Assembly: GCA_902795715.1 (NCBI GenBank)
Contig: CADBME010000199.1
Coordinates: 1 to 22,734 of the forward strand
DNA length: 22,734 nucleotides
From: an uncultured Lachnospiraceae bacterium
GTDB taxonomy: Bacteria; Bacillota_A; Clostridia; Lachnospirales; Lachnospiraceae
Reading direction: 5' to 3'
Below are positions 14,631 to 22,058 of this stretch, piece after piece. The position numbers and the translations under genes were made by a program. The stretch's first letter is position 1; every line of letters starts with the position of its first letter. The notes beneath the pieces were generated by a model, which was not told the origin of the DNA, searched no databases, and saw nothing but the letters and a program-made list of their open reading frames with translations.

Positions 14631-16214
14631 TTATCTCTGTAATTCCTCTTTCTGGGTGTCGGGATCAAAATTATACATGGGTTCGATATCTTCATTTTCA
14701 AATACACGTTTTTTATAGTTTTTGACAATAGCCGCAACCGTTCCGGAACAGGCTACGACACCAATCAGGTTGGGAAGGGCCATAAGACCGTTAAAGGTAT
14801 CGGAGATATCCCAGGCCAGACTGGAGGTCATCAGAGATGCCAGCATGATACATGCGATGAAGGCAACCCGGTAAATCATGGTACTCTTGGTTCCCAGAAG
14901 ATACTCCCAGCTCTTGGTTCCGTAATGGCTCCATCCAAGACAGGTAGAGAAGGCGAAAAGGATCAGTGCCAGTGTGATGAAAACAGCTCCTGCATTTCCG
15001 AACTTCTCCGTAAAGCAAAGACTGGTCAGTGCACTGGGAGCCACATCCCCCATGACCTTGCCGTTAGTAAGATCCATATATCCGCTGGTAAGAATGGCAA
15101 GTGCGGTAAGAGTACAGATGATGATGGTATCGGCAAATACTTCGAAGATTCCCCAGATTCCCTGGATAACCGGCTCTTTTACGTTGGAATTGGAGTGAAC
15201 CATAACGGAAGAACCAAGTCCGGCCTCATTGGAGAAAACACCACGCTTCAGACCCCAGCGGATTACGGTACCCAGAGTTCCGCCGGCAACAGCACGTCCT
15301 GTAAAGGCAAAACTGAAAATGGAAACGACAGCGGGAATAATCTTGTCATAATCTACGATGATCAGCACCAGAGCACCGATGATATAAAGAACGGCCATAA
15401 AAGGCACAAGCTTCTCTGTCGTCTGGGCAATCCTCTGAAGACCACCGACGATAACCAGAGCAGCCACACACATTAAAACAAAACCGGCAATCACGTTAAC
15501 CATGGAAAACTTTCCAAAGAGCATGAAATCATGGACACCAAGGCCGGAAACAGTTGTGTTAACATTGGTTACAATGGAGTTGATCTGGCTCATATTTCCG
15601 ATACCGAAAGAAGCCAGGACGGCAAAAATGGCAAAAATAGTAGCCAGGAAAGAACCAATCTGTTTAAATCCCTTGATGCCTCCAAGACCATCCTTGAGAT
15701 AGTACATGGCACCGCCGCTCCATTCACCCTGTTCATTTCTGCGGCGGTAGTAAATACCAAGGACATTTTCCGAAAAGTTTGTCATCAATCCCAGGATGGC
15801 AGCAACCCACATCCAGAAAATAGCACCAGGACCTCCGGAGACAATCGCCGTAGCGACACCAACGATATTACCGGTACCAACAGTAGCCGCCATGGCTGTA
15901 CACAGGCTCTGAAACTGAGAAATGGATTTCTCATCATCAGACACACGTGCATCTTTGCCGGTAAAGACACTGCCGATCGAATTCATCCACCAGTGTTTAA
16001 AATGAGTGAACTGAAATCCCTTATTCAGGATGGTCATAAGCAGACCAACACCCAGAATGGCAAACATCATGCAGGTCCATACGACATCATTGATCTTTCC
16101 GTTGATACCTGCTACCGTATCATAAAGGGACTTCTCCGCTGCCATAACAGGCAAAGCCTGCATAACAAAGAGAATACCCACCAGGAAAGAGGTCATTGTG
16201 ATTTTCTTTTTCAT
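14631..16214 (-). CDS. Alanine/glycine:cation symporter (AGCS family)
   Basis: This 527-residue polytopic protein imports alanine or glycine together with sodium or protons. The AGCS signature GTGNIVGVATAI...GGPGAIFWMW lies near residues 117-141, and FSNEAGLGSS, another family hallmark, near 324-333. An N-terminal hydrophobic stretch resembling a signal sequence (about 8-25, ending VMAAE) precedes the membrane core. GGAGAGGAG lies before the ATG. The long leader contains a single-aptamer glycine riboswitch and a terminator, so glycine is a likely substrate or signal. It forms a single-gene unit with its own promoter and terminator. Confidence 0.95.
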   Translation of the reverse strand: MKKKITMTSFLVGILFVMQALPVMAAEKSLYDTVAGINGKINDVVWTCMMFAILGVGLLMTILNKGFQFTHFKHWWMNSIGSVFTGKDARVSDDEKSISQFQSLCTAMAATVGTGNIVGVATAIVSGGPGAIFWMWVAAILGLMTNFSENVLGIYYRRRNEQGEWSGGAMYYLKDGLGGIKGFKQIGSFLATIFAIFAVLASFGIGNMSQINSIVTNVNTTVSGLGVHDFMLFGKFSMVNVIAGFVLMCVAALVIVGGLQRIAQTTEKLVPFMAVLYIIGALVLIIVDYDKIIPAVVSIFSFAFTGRAVAGGTLGTVIRWGLKRGVFSNEAGLGSSVMVHSNSNVKEPVIQGIWGIFEVFADTIIICTLTALAILTSGYMDLTNGKVMGDVAPSALTSLCFTEKFGNAGAVFITLALILFAFSTCLGWSHYGTKSWEYLLGTKSTMIYRVAFIACIMLASLMTSSLAWDISDTFNGLMALPNLIGVVACSGTVAAIVKNYKKRVFENEDIEPMYNFDPDTQKEELQR

Positions 16215-16236
16215 AGGTATCTCCTCTCCTTGAATC

Positions 16237-16334
16237 GGAACAGGGGGAAACTTTCATACTGTCCCGTTTTGTTCTGTATTTTTTATTTCCTATAATCAAC
16301 ATAGCGGAACCATATGTTATTTCCCCACTGTTCC
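16237..16334. repeat. Decayed inverted-repeat element in the symporter leader
   Basis: Two 29-base segments in opposite orientation (16237-16265 plus, 16306-16334 minus) match the arm of the perfect palindrome at 17667-17752 at about 22 and 21 of 29 positions without gaps. They are arranged head to head in the same order, with a 39-base middle. Both keep the GGRACA...GGGGA...CATA..GTYCC skeleton. They lie between the riboswitch terminator and the ribosome binding site of the symporter. Confidence 0.55.
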
Positions 16335-16339
16335 ACCGT

Positions 16340-16369
16340 AAAAAACAGGCCCGGACAAGCCCGGACCTG
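16340..16369 (-). terminator. Riboswitch-controlled terminator
   Basis: On the minus strand CAGGTCCGG and CCGGGCCTG form a 9-bp stem (one U-G pair) with loop GCTTGT, followed by six T (complement of 16340-16345). It lies about 20 bases after the glycine aptamer and before the symporter gene, the position of an expression platform. Confidence 0.88.
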
Positions 16370-16390
16370 ATGACATCAAAATAAAAAGAT

Positions 16391-16480
16391 ACACTCCGTC
16401 CTTTTGCCTGAGAGATTCAACATGTCTGTCTTGCCCCTTCGGCACCCGCATCGAGTGCGGACTTCTCCGGAGGTCCGTTC
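16391..16480 (-). promoter_or_regulatory. Glycine riboswitch, single aptamer
   Basis: The minus strand carries the conserved glycine-aptamer core: GTGCCGAAGGGGCAAG, then AATCTCTCAGGCAAAAGGAC near the 3' end. GGAGA on the 5' side pairs with TCTCT to form P1, and CCGCA/TGCGG forms an internal hairpin. Only one aptamer with the full conserved core is present; the region upstream keeps no second core. A terminator follows. The controlled gene is an alanine/glycine symporter, as known for singlet glycine riboswitches. Whether glycine turns the gene on or off is discussed in the findings. Confidence 0.9.
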
Positions 16481-16543
16481 ACAAACAGTCACCATCATGA
16501 TTTCTGCCTGCTTCAACCGGACCCATATTCAAATTCCTACACC

Positions 16544-16571
16544 ATTATACAGCACTTACATTAAATTGCAA
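16544..16571 (-). promoter_or_regulatory. Promoter of the riboswitch-symporter unit
   Basis: On the minus strand TTGCAA (16566-16571), 16 bases, then a perfect TATAAT (16544-16549). The predicted start near 16537 leaves about 57 bases before the aptamer. The rest of the 467-base gap between the symporter and the next gene (16572-16681) is AT-rich and holds nothing else I can identify. Confidence 0.72.
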
Positions 16572-16681
16572 GAATTCTGTACAGATTTTGCATGGAATTT
16601 TTTGCATTATTAATTTTCTTTCTTGCATCATGCTATTTCAGCGTTACTATTGACGGCCTGTCGTAATAAAATGACTGACCT

Positions 16682-17644
16682 CTACTTGCCGGCTTCTCCT
16701 GCCCGATGGGAAAGCATATTGTTGATCAGGCTGATGACAGCCGGCCAGATGAGTATAATCGTTAAGCCAAGGACCATCCTGAAAGCCAGATTCCCAAAAT
16801 GATCTCCCAGAGCCATTGCAAGCGGTTCTTCTGCCTTTTTGCTGATTAAGTAAACTACAATGACTCCTATAAGAGAAAGTACAATACCTCTTTTGTTTAA
16901 GCCGGTCTCTTTGTAGTTAAGAAAACGTTTCTCCAGAAAACGTCCCAGGCAGACGGCAATAAAGGAACCGCAATCCCCGTACCCGTCTGTCATCATTTTC
17001 TGGGGATCGACCAGCAGCTTGCCGTCGATATAGGTCGTAGGATAGGGTTTGAAGGTAATATAGACAATAGCCACAATTCCAAGAACCATCCCTGCCACAA
17101 GCAGCATATCCTCTTTCTCCGGATGGTCGTGAACCCACTGGAACAATCTGGACATGATATAGAGGATAAGAAGAGACTCAAGGATTCCCACTAAAACATC
17201 CTGAGGTGTATGGACCCCCAGATAATTCCTGGAAAAACAGGTAAGGACAGCCAGAATACCACACAGGACCGGCACCCAGATATGCTTGCGGAAAGTCAGT
17301 CCAATACCCCCATAGATAGGAACCGCCGTTGTGGTATGTCCACTGGGAAAGGAATAACCTGTAGCCGTCGTTATGGCATCACCGGCCGGAACAATCCGCG
17401 GATCCCGTATCCAGGGCCGGTAGATACAGGCCGTCAGTTTCACAACTGCGTTCAAGGCAATCGTCGTCACAGCACTAAACAAAGTATAAAGACCTTTCTT
17501 CTTATCGATACACCAGTATATAAAAGCCGGAATGATAATAAGCGCCTTAACCGCAAACAGGGAGATAAACTCCATAAAAGGGGTCCATGCGTCATTAATG
17601 CTTTCCCGGAAATTCTGCAAAAACAATAAGTAACTAATATCCAT
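16682..17644 (-). CDS. PAP2-family membrane phosphatase
   Basis: This 320-residue integral membrane protein carries all three canonical PAP2 motifs: K69-x6-RP (69-77), PSGH at 100-103, and R139-x5-H145-x3-D149. The family dephosphorylates phospholipids, undecaprenyl diphosphate or similar lipids. Several hydrophobic helices follow after residue 150, making it longer than the minimal family member; the C-terminal half (about 175-310) has extra membrane segments. The start at 17644 follows AAGGAG by ten bases; a longer frame reaching 17752 would translate through the inverted repeat and is rejected. It lies 107 bases after aroC with the palindrome between. No clear U-tract terminator follows. 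Confidence 0.93.
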   Translation of the reverse strand: MDISYLLFLQNFRESINDAWTPFMEFISLFAVKALIIIPAFIYWCIDKKKGLYTLFSAVTTIALNAVVKLTACIYRPWIRDPRIVPAGDAITTATGYSFPSGHTTTAVPIYGGIGLTFRKHIWVPVLCGILAVLTCFSRNYLGVHTPQDVLVGILESLLILYIMSRLFQWVHDHPEKEDMLLVAGMVLGIVAIVYITFKPYPTTYIDGKLLVDPQKMMTDGYGDCGSFIAVCLGRFLEKRFLNYKETGLNKRGIVLSLIGVIVVYLISKKAEEPLAMALGDHFGNLAFRMVLGLTIILIWPAVISLINNMLSHRAGEAGK

Positions 17645-17666
17645 GATAAGACTACTCCTTTCCAAT

Positions 17667-17752
17667 GTGGGACAATGGGGACGTTTCATATTGTCCCACA
17701 TTGTATCATGTTTAACAATGTGGGACAATATGAAACGTCCCCATTGTCCCAC
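17667..17752. repeat. 38-bp perfect inverted repeat (MITE/REP-like palindrome)
   Basis: Arms 17667-17704 and 17715-17752 are exact reverse complements (38 of 38) around the 10-base centre ATCATGTTTA. Each arm is itself palindromic: CAATGTGGGACAAT and ATTGTCCCACATTG (14 bp) flank a 13-base core in the left arm, and 10 bp of this pair in the right arm. The right outer end is the final G of the aroC stop codon. No U-tract follows, so it is not an ordinary terminator. No transposase is in the window. Confidence 0.9.
17700..17728 (-). promoter_or_regulatory. Promoter-like sequence in the palindrome, facing PAP2
   Basis: The minus strand reads TTGTCC (17723-17728), 17 bases, then TACAAT (17700-17705) with TGA placed as an extended -10. 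The expected start near 17693 is about 50 bases before the PAP2 ATG. The -35 matches at only four positions. Confidence 0.35.
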
Positions 17753-18849
17753 TACCTGTAGAAATCAACGATACGGTCCATCCTGCTGGCCATGTTGGTC
17801 AGCATCTGGTCAAAGAGAACAGCGGCGGCCATGCTTTCCACTACGACAACGGCTCTTGGCACGATGACCGGGTCATGCCGGCCTTTGATGGCAATCTCGG
17901 TTTCGCATCCGTCGCATGTCACGGTGGATTGTGTCATCCCAATGGAGGGTGTGGGTTTGAAGGCTGCGCGGAATATAATTTCATCTCCGTCTGAGATTCC
18001 GCCAAGAATCCCGCCTGCATGGTTGCTTTTTTTAACGATACGGTTTTCCTGAAGGGAAAAGGGGTCGTTGTTGAGGGAGCCTCTTGTTTTGCCTGCTTCA
18101 AAGCCGTCTCCTATTTCAAAGCCTTTGACCGCTCCGATGGAGAGGATGGCTTTTCCCAGATTGGATGAGAGCTTGTCGAAGGCCGGTTCTCCGATTCCGG
18201 CGGGCAGGCCATTTATCCGGCATTCTATGACTCCTCCGGAGGAGTCCTGCCTGCCGATCAGGTCCTGTAAGTAGGCGGCTGCTTTTTCGGCCGCTTCTGC
18301 ATCCGGCATATAAAGGCTGTTTTTATCCCGTTCTTTGGGGTCAAAATTCCTGTCATCTATTTGAACAGGGCCGATGGATGTGGTATAGGCAAATACCTGG
18401 ATTCCCATCTCCCTGAGAGCTTTTGCAGCTATGGCACCTGCTGCTACTCTGGCTATGGTCTCCCTTCCGGAAGATCTGCCTCCTCCGCGGTAGTCCCGGA
18501 AGCCATATTTGGCTTCATATGTGTAGTCAGCGTGACCGGGTCGGTAAAGCTTTGCTATCTGACTGTAATCCCTGGATCGCTGATCTTTATTCCACACCAT
18601 CATGGAAATAGGTGTTCCTGTTGTTTGGCCTTCAAACACGCCGGATAGGATCTCAATTTTGTCTGCCTCTTTTCTTTTGGTGGAAAAGGCAGACCGGCCC
18701 GGTCTTCTCCGGTCCAGATAGGATTGAATATCTTCTTTGCAAAGGGGGAGTCCGGCCGGGCAGCCGTCCACAACGACGCCGACGCCCTTTCCGTGGGTTT
18801 CCCCCCAGCTTGTCATGCGATATAGAGTTCCAAATGATGAACCCGCCAT
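17752..18849 (-). CDS. aroC: Chorismate synthase
   Basis: This 365-residue enzyme makes chorismate from EPSP using reduced FMN, the last common step to aromatic amino acids. The N-terminal signature SWGETHGKGVG is near residues 14-24, and GGGRSSGRETIARVAAGA near 122-139 lines the FMN/substrate pocket. The start at 18849 follows GGAGG by seven bases; an in-frame ATG at 18867 precedes this site. The gene sits alone between rsmE and PAP2 with no other shikimate gene nearby. A terminator-like hairpin lies between rsmE and the aroC ribosome binding site. The last base of the stop codon is also the outer base of the 38-bp inverted repeat; the C-terminus (RIVDFYR) looks complete. Confidence 0.97.
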   Translation of the reverse strand: MAGSSFGTLYRMTSWGETHGKGVGVVVDGCPAGLPLCKEDIQSYLDRRRPGRSAFSTKRKEADKIEILSGVFEGQTTGTPISMMVWNKDQRSRDYSQIAKLYRPGHADYTYEAKYGFRDYRGGGRSSGRETIARVAAGAIAAKALREMGIQVFAYTTSIGPVQIDDRNFDPKERDKNSLYMPDAEAAEKAAAYLQDLIGRQDSSGGVIECRINGLPAGIGEPAFDKLSSNLGKAILSIGAVKGFEIGDGFEAGKTRGSLNNDPFSLQENRIVKKSNHAGGILGGISDGDEIIFRAAFKPTPSIGMTQSTVTCDGCETEIAIKGRHDPVIVPRAVVVVESMAAAVLFDQMLTNMASRMDRIVDFYR

Positions 18850-18865
18850 AAGCTGACCTCCTAAC

Positions 18866-18900
18866 AAAGAAAAGGAGACAGAAATCTTCTTTTTGTCTCC
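18866..18900 (-). terminator. Terminator-like hairpin between rsmE and aroC
   Basis: GGAGACAAAAA pairs with TTTCTGTCTCC (about 11 bp including a G-T pair; outer arms 18874-18880 and 18894-18900), followed on the minus strand by TTTTCTTTG. It is 42 bases after the rsmE stop. The aroC ribosome binding site begins a few bases after the U-tract. Confidence 0.72.
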
Positions 18901-18942
18901 CCGTATCTAATCTCTTTTTGATTCTTTATTCCCGAATCTTAT

Positions 18943-19686
18943 CTATTCTTCCAGTGAAAAGCCGATCACGGACAAAAGCATCATCCCGGCTGTTTCCGTG
19001 CGCAGGATCCTGTGTCCCAGAGTCATGACACGGGCACCCGCTTCCTCGGCGGCTTCCACTTCCCAAGGTTCAAATCCTCCCTCCGGTCCGATAAAGATAC
19101 CAAGGCTCCTTTTCCCTTTCAGATCTTCCACAGATTGCCTGGCTTCTTCCATACCGGATGCCTCTTCATAGGGAATCAGAAGAGTGTCCAGATTGGCAGC
19201 ATCCCCAAGGGCCTGGTCAAAAGACATGACCGGCTCAACCCTGGGAATCCGGCTTCTTTTTGACTGCTTTGCTGCACTTCGGGCTATTGCATTCCACCGG
19301 GCCACTTTTTTCTCCGCCTTAGTCCCGGATAGTTTAACAACCGATCTCCTGCAAGCCAGGGGTACGATGCGGACGGCACCGAGCTCAACGGCTTTCTGAA
19401 TGATCCATTCCATCTTATCACTCTTGGGAATCCCCTGATAGAGAGTAATCTCAAGAGGCAGCTCCCTGTTGGAACCGTAGACATCTTCAACCACCGTTTC
19501 AATTCCTTCTTTTGTCATCCGGACAATAGAACAGAGGTACTCCCTGTCTTCCAGGCCGGTGGATACCGTGATTTTATCCCCCTCTTTTAAGCGGAGAACA
19601 TGACGGATGTGATTGACATCCCCTGGATCGTCAATGAGAATACCTTCTTCAGGGATCTGCTTATCCCCTACGAAAAAATGGTTCAT
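18943..19686 (-). CDS. rsmE: 16S rRNA (uracil-1498-N3)-methyltransferase
   Basis: This 247-residue SPOUT-type enzyme methylates N3 of U1498 of 16S rRNA. The N-terminal PUA-like domain spans about 1-70. The knotted C-terminal SAM site is marked by IGPEGGFEPWE (199-209) and LGHRILRTETA (223-233), both family hallmarks. The start ATG overlaps the prmA stop by four bases (ATGA), with AAGGAG five bases before it inside prmA, so the two are translationally coupled. The order dnaJ-prmA-rsmE is common in Firmicutes. Confidence 0.96.
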   Translation of the reverse strand: MNHFFVGDKQIPEEGILIDDPGDVNHIRHVLRLKEGDKITVSTGLEDREYLCSIVRMTKEGIETVVEDVYGSNRELPLEITLYQGIPKSDKMEWIIQKAVELGAVRIVPLACRRSVVKLSGTKAEKKVARWNAIARSAAKQSKRSRIPRVEPVMSFDQALGDAANLDTLLIPYEEASGMEEARQSVEDLKGKRSLGIFIGPEGGFEPWEVEAAEEAGARVMTLGHRILRTETAGMMLLSVIGFSLEE

Positions 19687-20666
19687 AGCTGCTCCTTGGA
19701 AGATTGGCTTCCTACGACACTTACCCAGTCTTTCATATGGTGAACTTCAATCAGGTCAAAACCGTTTCTTAAGAAAGCGTCACATACCGGTTTCTCCATA
19801 GTGTCAATAATGCCGGATGCTATAAAAATACCATCTTCTTTTAACATGTTTTTTACGATGGCGGATAGAGGAATGATAACATCAGCAAGAATGTTTGCAA
19901 CAATGACGTCGTATTTCTTTCCGCTTTTCATAATCTCGGATTCCCATGCTTCCCGGTCATCAAGGAGATTGACCTGATAGACCTCAGCCTGGTCTTTACG
20001 GATATGGTTTACTTCAAAATTCTCCCGGACAGCCCGGATGGCATTGGGATCAATATCCGTTCCGTCAGCATGTTCCGCACCCAGTTTCAGGGCAATGATG
20101 GACAGAATCCCGCTTCCGGTACCGACATCCAGGATTTCCTTTCCGGGGCCGACATATTTTTTAAGCATGGAAATACACAGCTTTGTGGTTTCGTGGGACC
20201 CGCTGCCGAATGCGGTTCCCGGGTCGATCTCGATAACAATGTCATCTTCCTTCCGGTCATCAAGAGTCTCCCATGTGGGCTTGATCACGATATTGTCATC
20301 CAGGCGAAATGGTTTAAAGAAGGCCTTCCAGTTGTTGACCCAGTCTTCTTCCTCCGTACTTGATACGGTAATCTTCCCGCTTCCGACAGGGAGCCAGGAT
20401 GACAGTTCCGCCATCTTGTTTCGGATCTTGAAAAGCAGATCTTCCAGGTTCTCCCCTTCTTCCACATAACAGATGACGGCAGCATTTCCGTCGTCGGGGG
20501 CTATCTCGTCCGGCAGAAGGTCTACATACATGGTCTTCAGGTCTTCTTCGGTCAGAGCTACATGGTCTTCCACCTCCACGCCTCCTATACCCATTTCCTG
20601 AAGTTCATAGCAGACCATTTCCTCTGCCTGGGTAGTGGTTTCTATTCGTATTTTATTCCAGCGCAT
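19683..20666 (-). CDS. prmA: Ribosomal protein L11 methyltransferase
   Basis: This 327-residue class I methyltransferase trimethylates ribosomal protein L11. The N-terminal L11-recognition domain is about 1-120. The SAM site includes GTAFGSGSHETT (150-161) and DVGTGSG (180-186), and VIVANILADV near 254-263 is the catalytic NILA motif. The start follows GGAGACAGG. The 81-base gap from dnaJ is AT-rich without an evident terminator, so prmA is probably read from the dnaJ message. Confidence 0.97.
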   Translation of the reverse strand: MRWNKIRIETTTQAEEMVCYELQEMGIGGVEVEDHVALTEEDLKTMYVDLLPDEIAPDDGNAAVICYVEEGENLEDLLFKIRNKMAELSSWLPVGSGKITVSSTEEEDWVNNWKAFFKPFRLDDNIVIKPTWETLDDRKEDDIVIEIDPGTAFGSGSHETTKLCISMLKKYVGPGKEILDVGTGSGILSIIALKLGAEHADGTDIDPNAIRAVRENFEVNHIRKDQAEVYQVNLLDDREAWESEIMKSGKKYDVIVANILADVIIPLSAIVKNMLKEDGIFIASGIIDTMEKPVCDAFLRNGFDLIEVHHMKDWVSVVGSQSSKEQL

Positions 20667-20747
20667 TCCTGTCTCCTGCCGTGATTTTAAATAGTTTTCT
20701 TTTCTCTATGTTTTTTCAATAATATCTTCTGCCGCAGTCTTTACAGT

Positions 20748-21905
20748 CTATTTCTTTCCGAAAAAGCCTTTATGGTCTTTTCTGCTTTTGGAAGTGTTGT
20801 TGTCGTCCGCCTTTATTTCGCCCATGGCAATCTGATAGTTTCTAAGGGCTTCTCTCTGGGCATCAGTCATTCTCTCAGGAACCTGGACAACCAGAGTGAC
20901 ATAGTGGTTTCCTCGCACGTTCTTATTTCGAATGGTCGGAACACCTTTGTTTTTCAGCCTTACCCGGGTATCGGTCTGAGTTCCGGCTTTTATTTTGTAT
21001 TCATAGGGTCCATCTACCGTATCAATCTGAATAGTGGCTCCCAGAGCAGCCTGAGCGAAAGAAATGGGTTCGGTCGAATAGATATCGTATTCCTGCCTCT
21101 GGAATTTGGGATGTCTGGATACGGTTACATTGACCAGGAGATCGCCGCGAGGTCCTCCGTTGATGCCGGGCTCGCCTTTTTCACGGATGCGGACAGTCTG
21201 TCCGTTATCAATACCGGCCGGTACGGAAACTGTAATCTTTTTGCGGACTTTGACATAACCTGTGCCCGAACAGTCTTTACACTTGTGGCGGATAATCTTT
21301 CCGCTTCCGTTACATTCCGGACAGGTCTGGACATTTCTTACCATGCCGAACATGGATTGCTGGGTAAATACCACCTGGCCGGTACCATTACATTTGCTGC
21401 AGGTCTCCGGGCTGGTCCCCGGCTCGCAGCCGCTTCCGCCGCAAGTGGTACACTTCTCTTTGAGGGTGATCTCCAGATCCTTGTCCACACCTCGAATGGC
21501 ATCTTCAAATGTAATCCGGACGCCGGCACGAAGATTGGCACCCTGCCTTGGGCCATTTCTGGCACCACCCCGGCTTCGGCCACCGCCGAAGAAGTCCCCG
21601 AAGATATCGCCGAAAATATCACCCATATCTCCTCCGCCGAAGTCAAAGCCTCCGAATCCGCCGGGTCCGCCTCCCTGCTCAAATGCAGCGTGGCCGAACT
21701 GGTCGTATTTAGCTTTCTTTTCCGGATCACTTAACACTTCATAGGCTTCTGCAGCCTCCTTGAATTTCTCTTCGGCTTCCTTATCTCCGGGATTGGCATC
21801 CGGATGATACTTTTTGGCAACCTTTCTGTATGCATGTTTTATTTCATTTTCCGTGGCATTTTTGGAAACACCAAGGACCTCATAGTAATCTCTTTTGTCA
21901 GCCAT
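20748..21905 (-). CDS. dnaJ: Chaperone DnaJ (Hsp40)
   Basis: This 385-residue co-chaperone stimulates DnaK ATPase and delivers clients. The J domain (1-70) has the essential HPD at 34-36. A Gly/Phe-rich linker spans about 77-125. The zinc region has four CxxCxGxG repeats: Cys152/155, 169/172, 195/198 and 209/212. The C-terminal substrate domain runs from about 225. AGGAGG lies five bases before the ATG, and a second AGGAGG about 15 bases further upstream is not followed by a start codon. dnaK lies upstream in the same direction, with a terminator-like hairpin between. Confidence 0.98.
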   Translation of the reverse strand: MADKRDYYEVLGVSKNATENEIKHAYRKVAKKYHPDANPGDKEAEEKFKEAAEAYEVLSDPEKKAKYDQFGHAAFEQGGGPGGFGGFDFGGGDMGDIFGDIFGDFFGGGRSRGGARNGPRQGANLRAGVRITFEDAIRGVDKDLEITLKEKCTTCGGSGCEPGTSPETCSKCNGTGQVVFTQQSMFGMVRNVQTCPECNGSGKIIRHKCKDCSGTGYVKVRKKITVSVPAGIDNGQTVRIREKGEPGINGGPRGDLLVNVTVSRHPKFQRQEYDIYSTEPISFAQAALGATIQIDTVDGPYEYKIKAGTQTDTRVRLKNKGVPTIRNKNVRGNHYVTLVVQVPERMTDAQREALRNYQIAMGEIKADDNNTSKSRKDHKGFFGKK

Positions 21906-21930
21906 CTGAGCCTCCTAATTATACTTCCTC

Positions 21931-21964
21931 CTGGTAACTCTTCCTGTCCGTGGACAAATACCAG
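21931..21964 (-). other. Second hairpin in the dnaJ leader
   Basis: CTGGTA (minus strand, from 21964) pairs with TACCAG (to 21931), enclosing an inner TGTC/GACA stem. It directly follows the U-tract of the dnaK-dnaJ terminator and ends next to the first of two AGGAGG motifs before dnaJ. Confidence 0.4.
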
Positions 21965-21997
21965 AAAAAGAGGGGACAGGTATCCCTGCCTCCTCTT
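21965..21997 (-). terminator. Terminator-like hairpin between dnaK and dnaJ
   Basis: A 13-position stem (arms 21968-21980 and 21985-21997; one mismatch and one G-T) closes the 4-base loop GATA and runs into TTTTTC on the minus strand. It could cut dnaJ expression relative to dnaK, or stabilise a processed dnaK 3' end. Confidence 0.75.
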
Positions 21998-22058
21998 ACT
22001 GATTATCATGGCAAACTCTGAAAAATGTTTGTCTTCAAGGGAAATCCGAAGACTTATA

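Noticed and set aside
15531..16295. Long plus-strand open frame opposite the symporter (254 codons)
   Set aside because: Antisense shadow of the AGCS gene; composition is low-complexity and unlike a protein family.
16381..16560. Tandem (two-aptamer) glycine riboswitch
   Set aside because: Only one conserved GCCGAAGG...CTCAGGCAAAAGGAC core is present; the upstream bases have no second core.
16682..17752. Longer 356-codon form of the second PAP2 protein
   Set aside because: The extra 36 codons translate the inverted repeat and lack a ribosome binding site; AAGGAG before 17644 decides the shorter start.
20772..21734. Long plus-strand open frame opposite dnaJ (320 codons)
   Set aside because: It lies wholly antisense to an unmistakable dnaJ, has no ribosome binding site of note and no recognisable domain.
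21918..21925. Perfect TATAAT on the minus strand just before dnaJ
   Set aside because: No -35 at a workable distance, and transcription would start within the AGGAGG of dnaJ, leaving no ribosome binding site.
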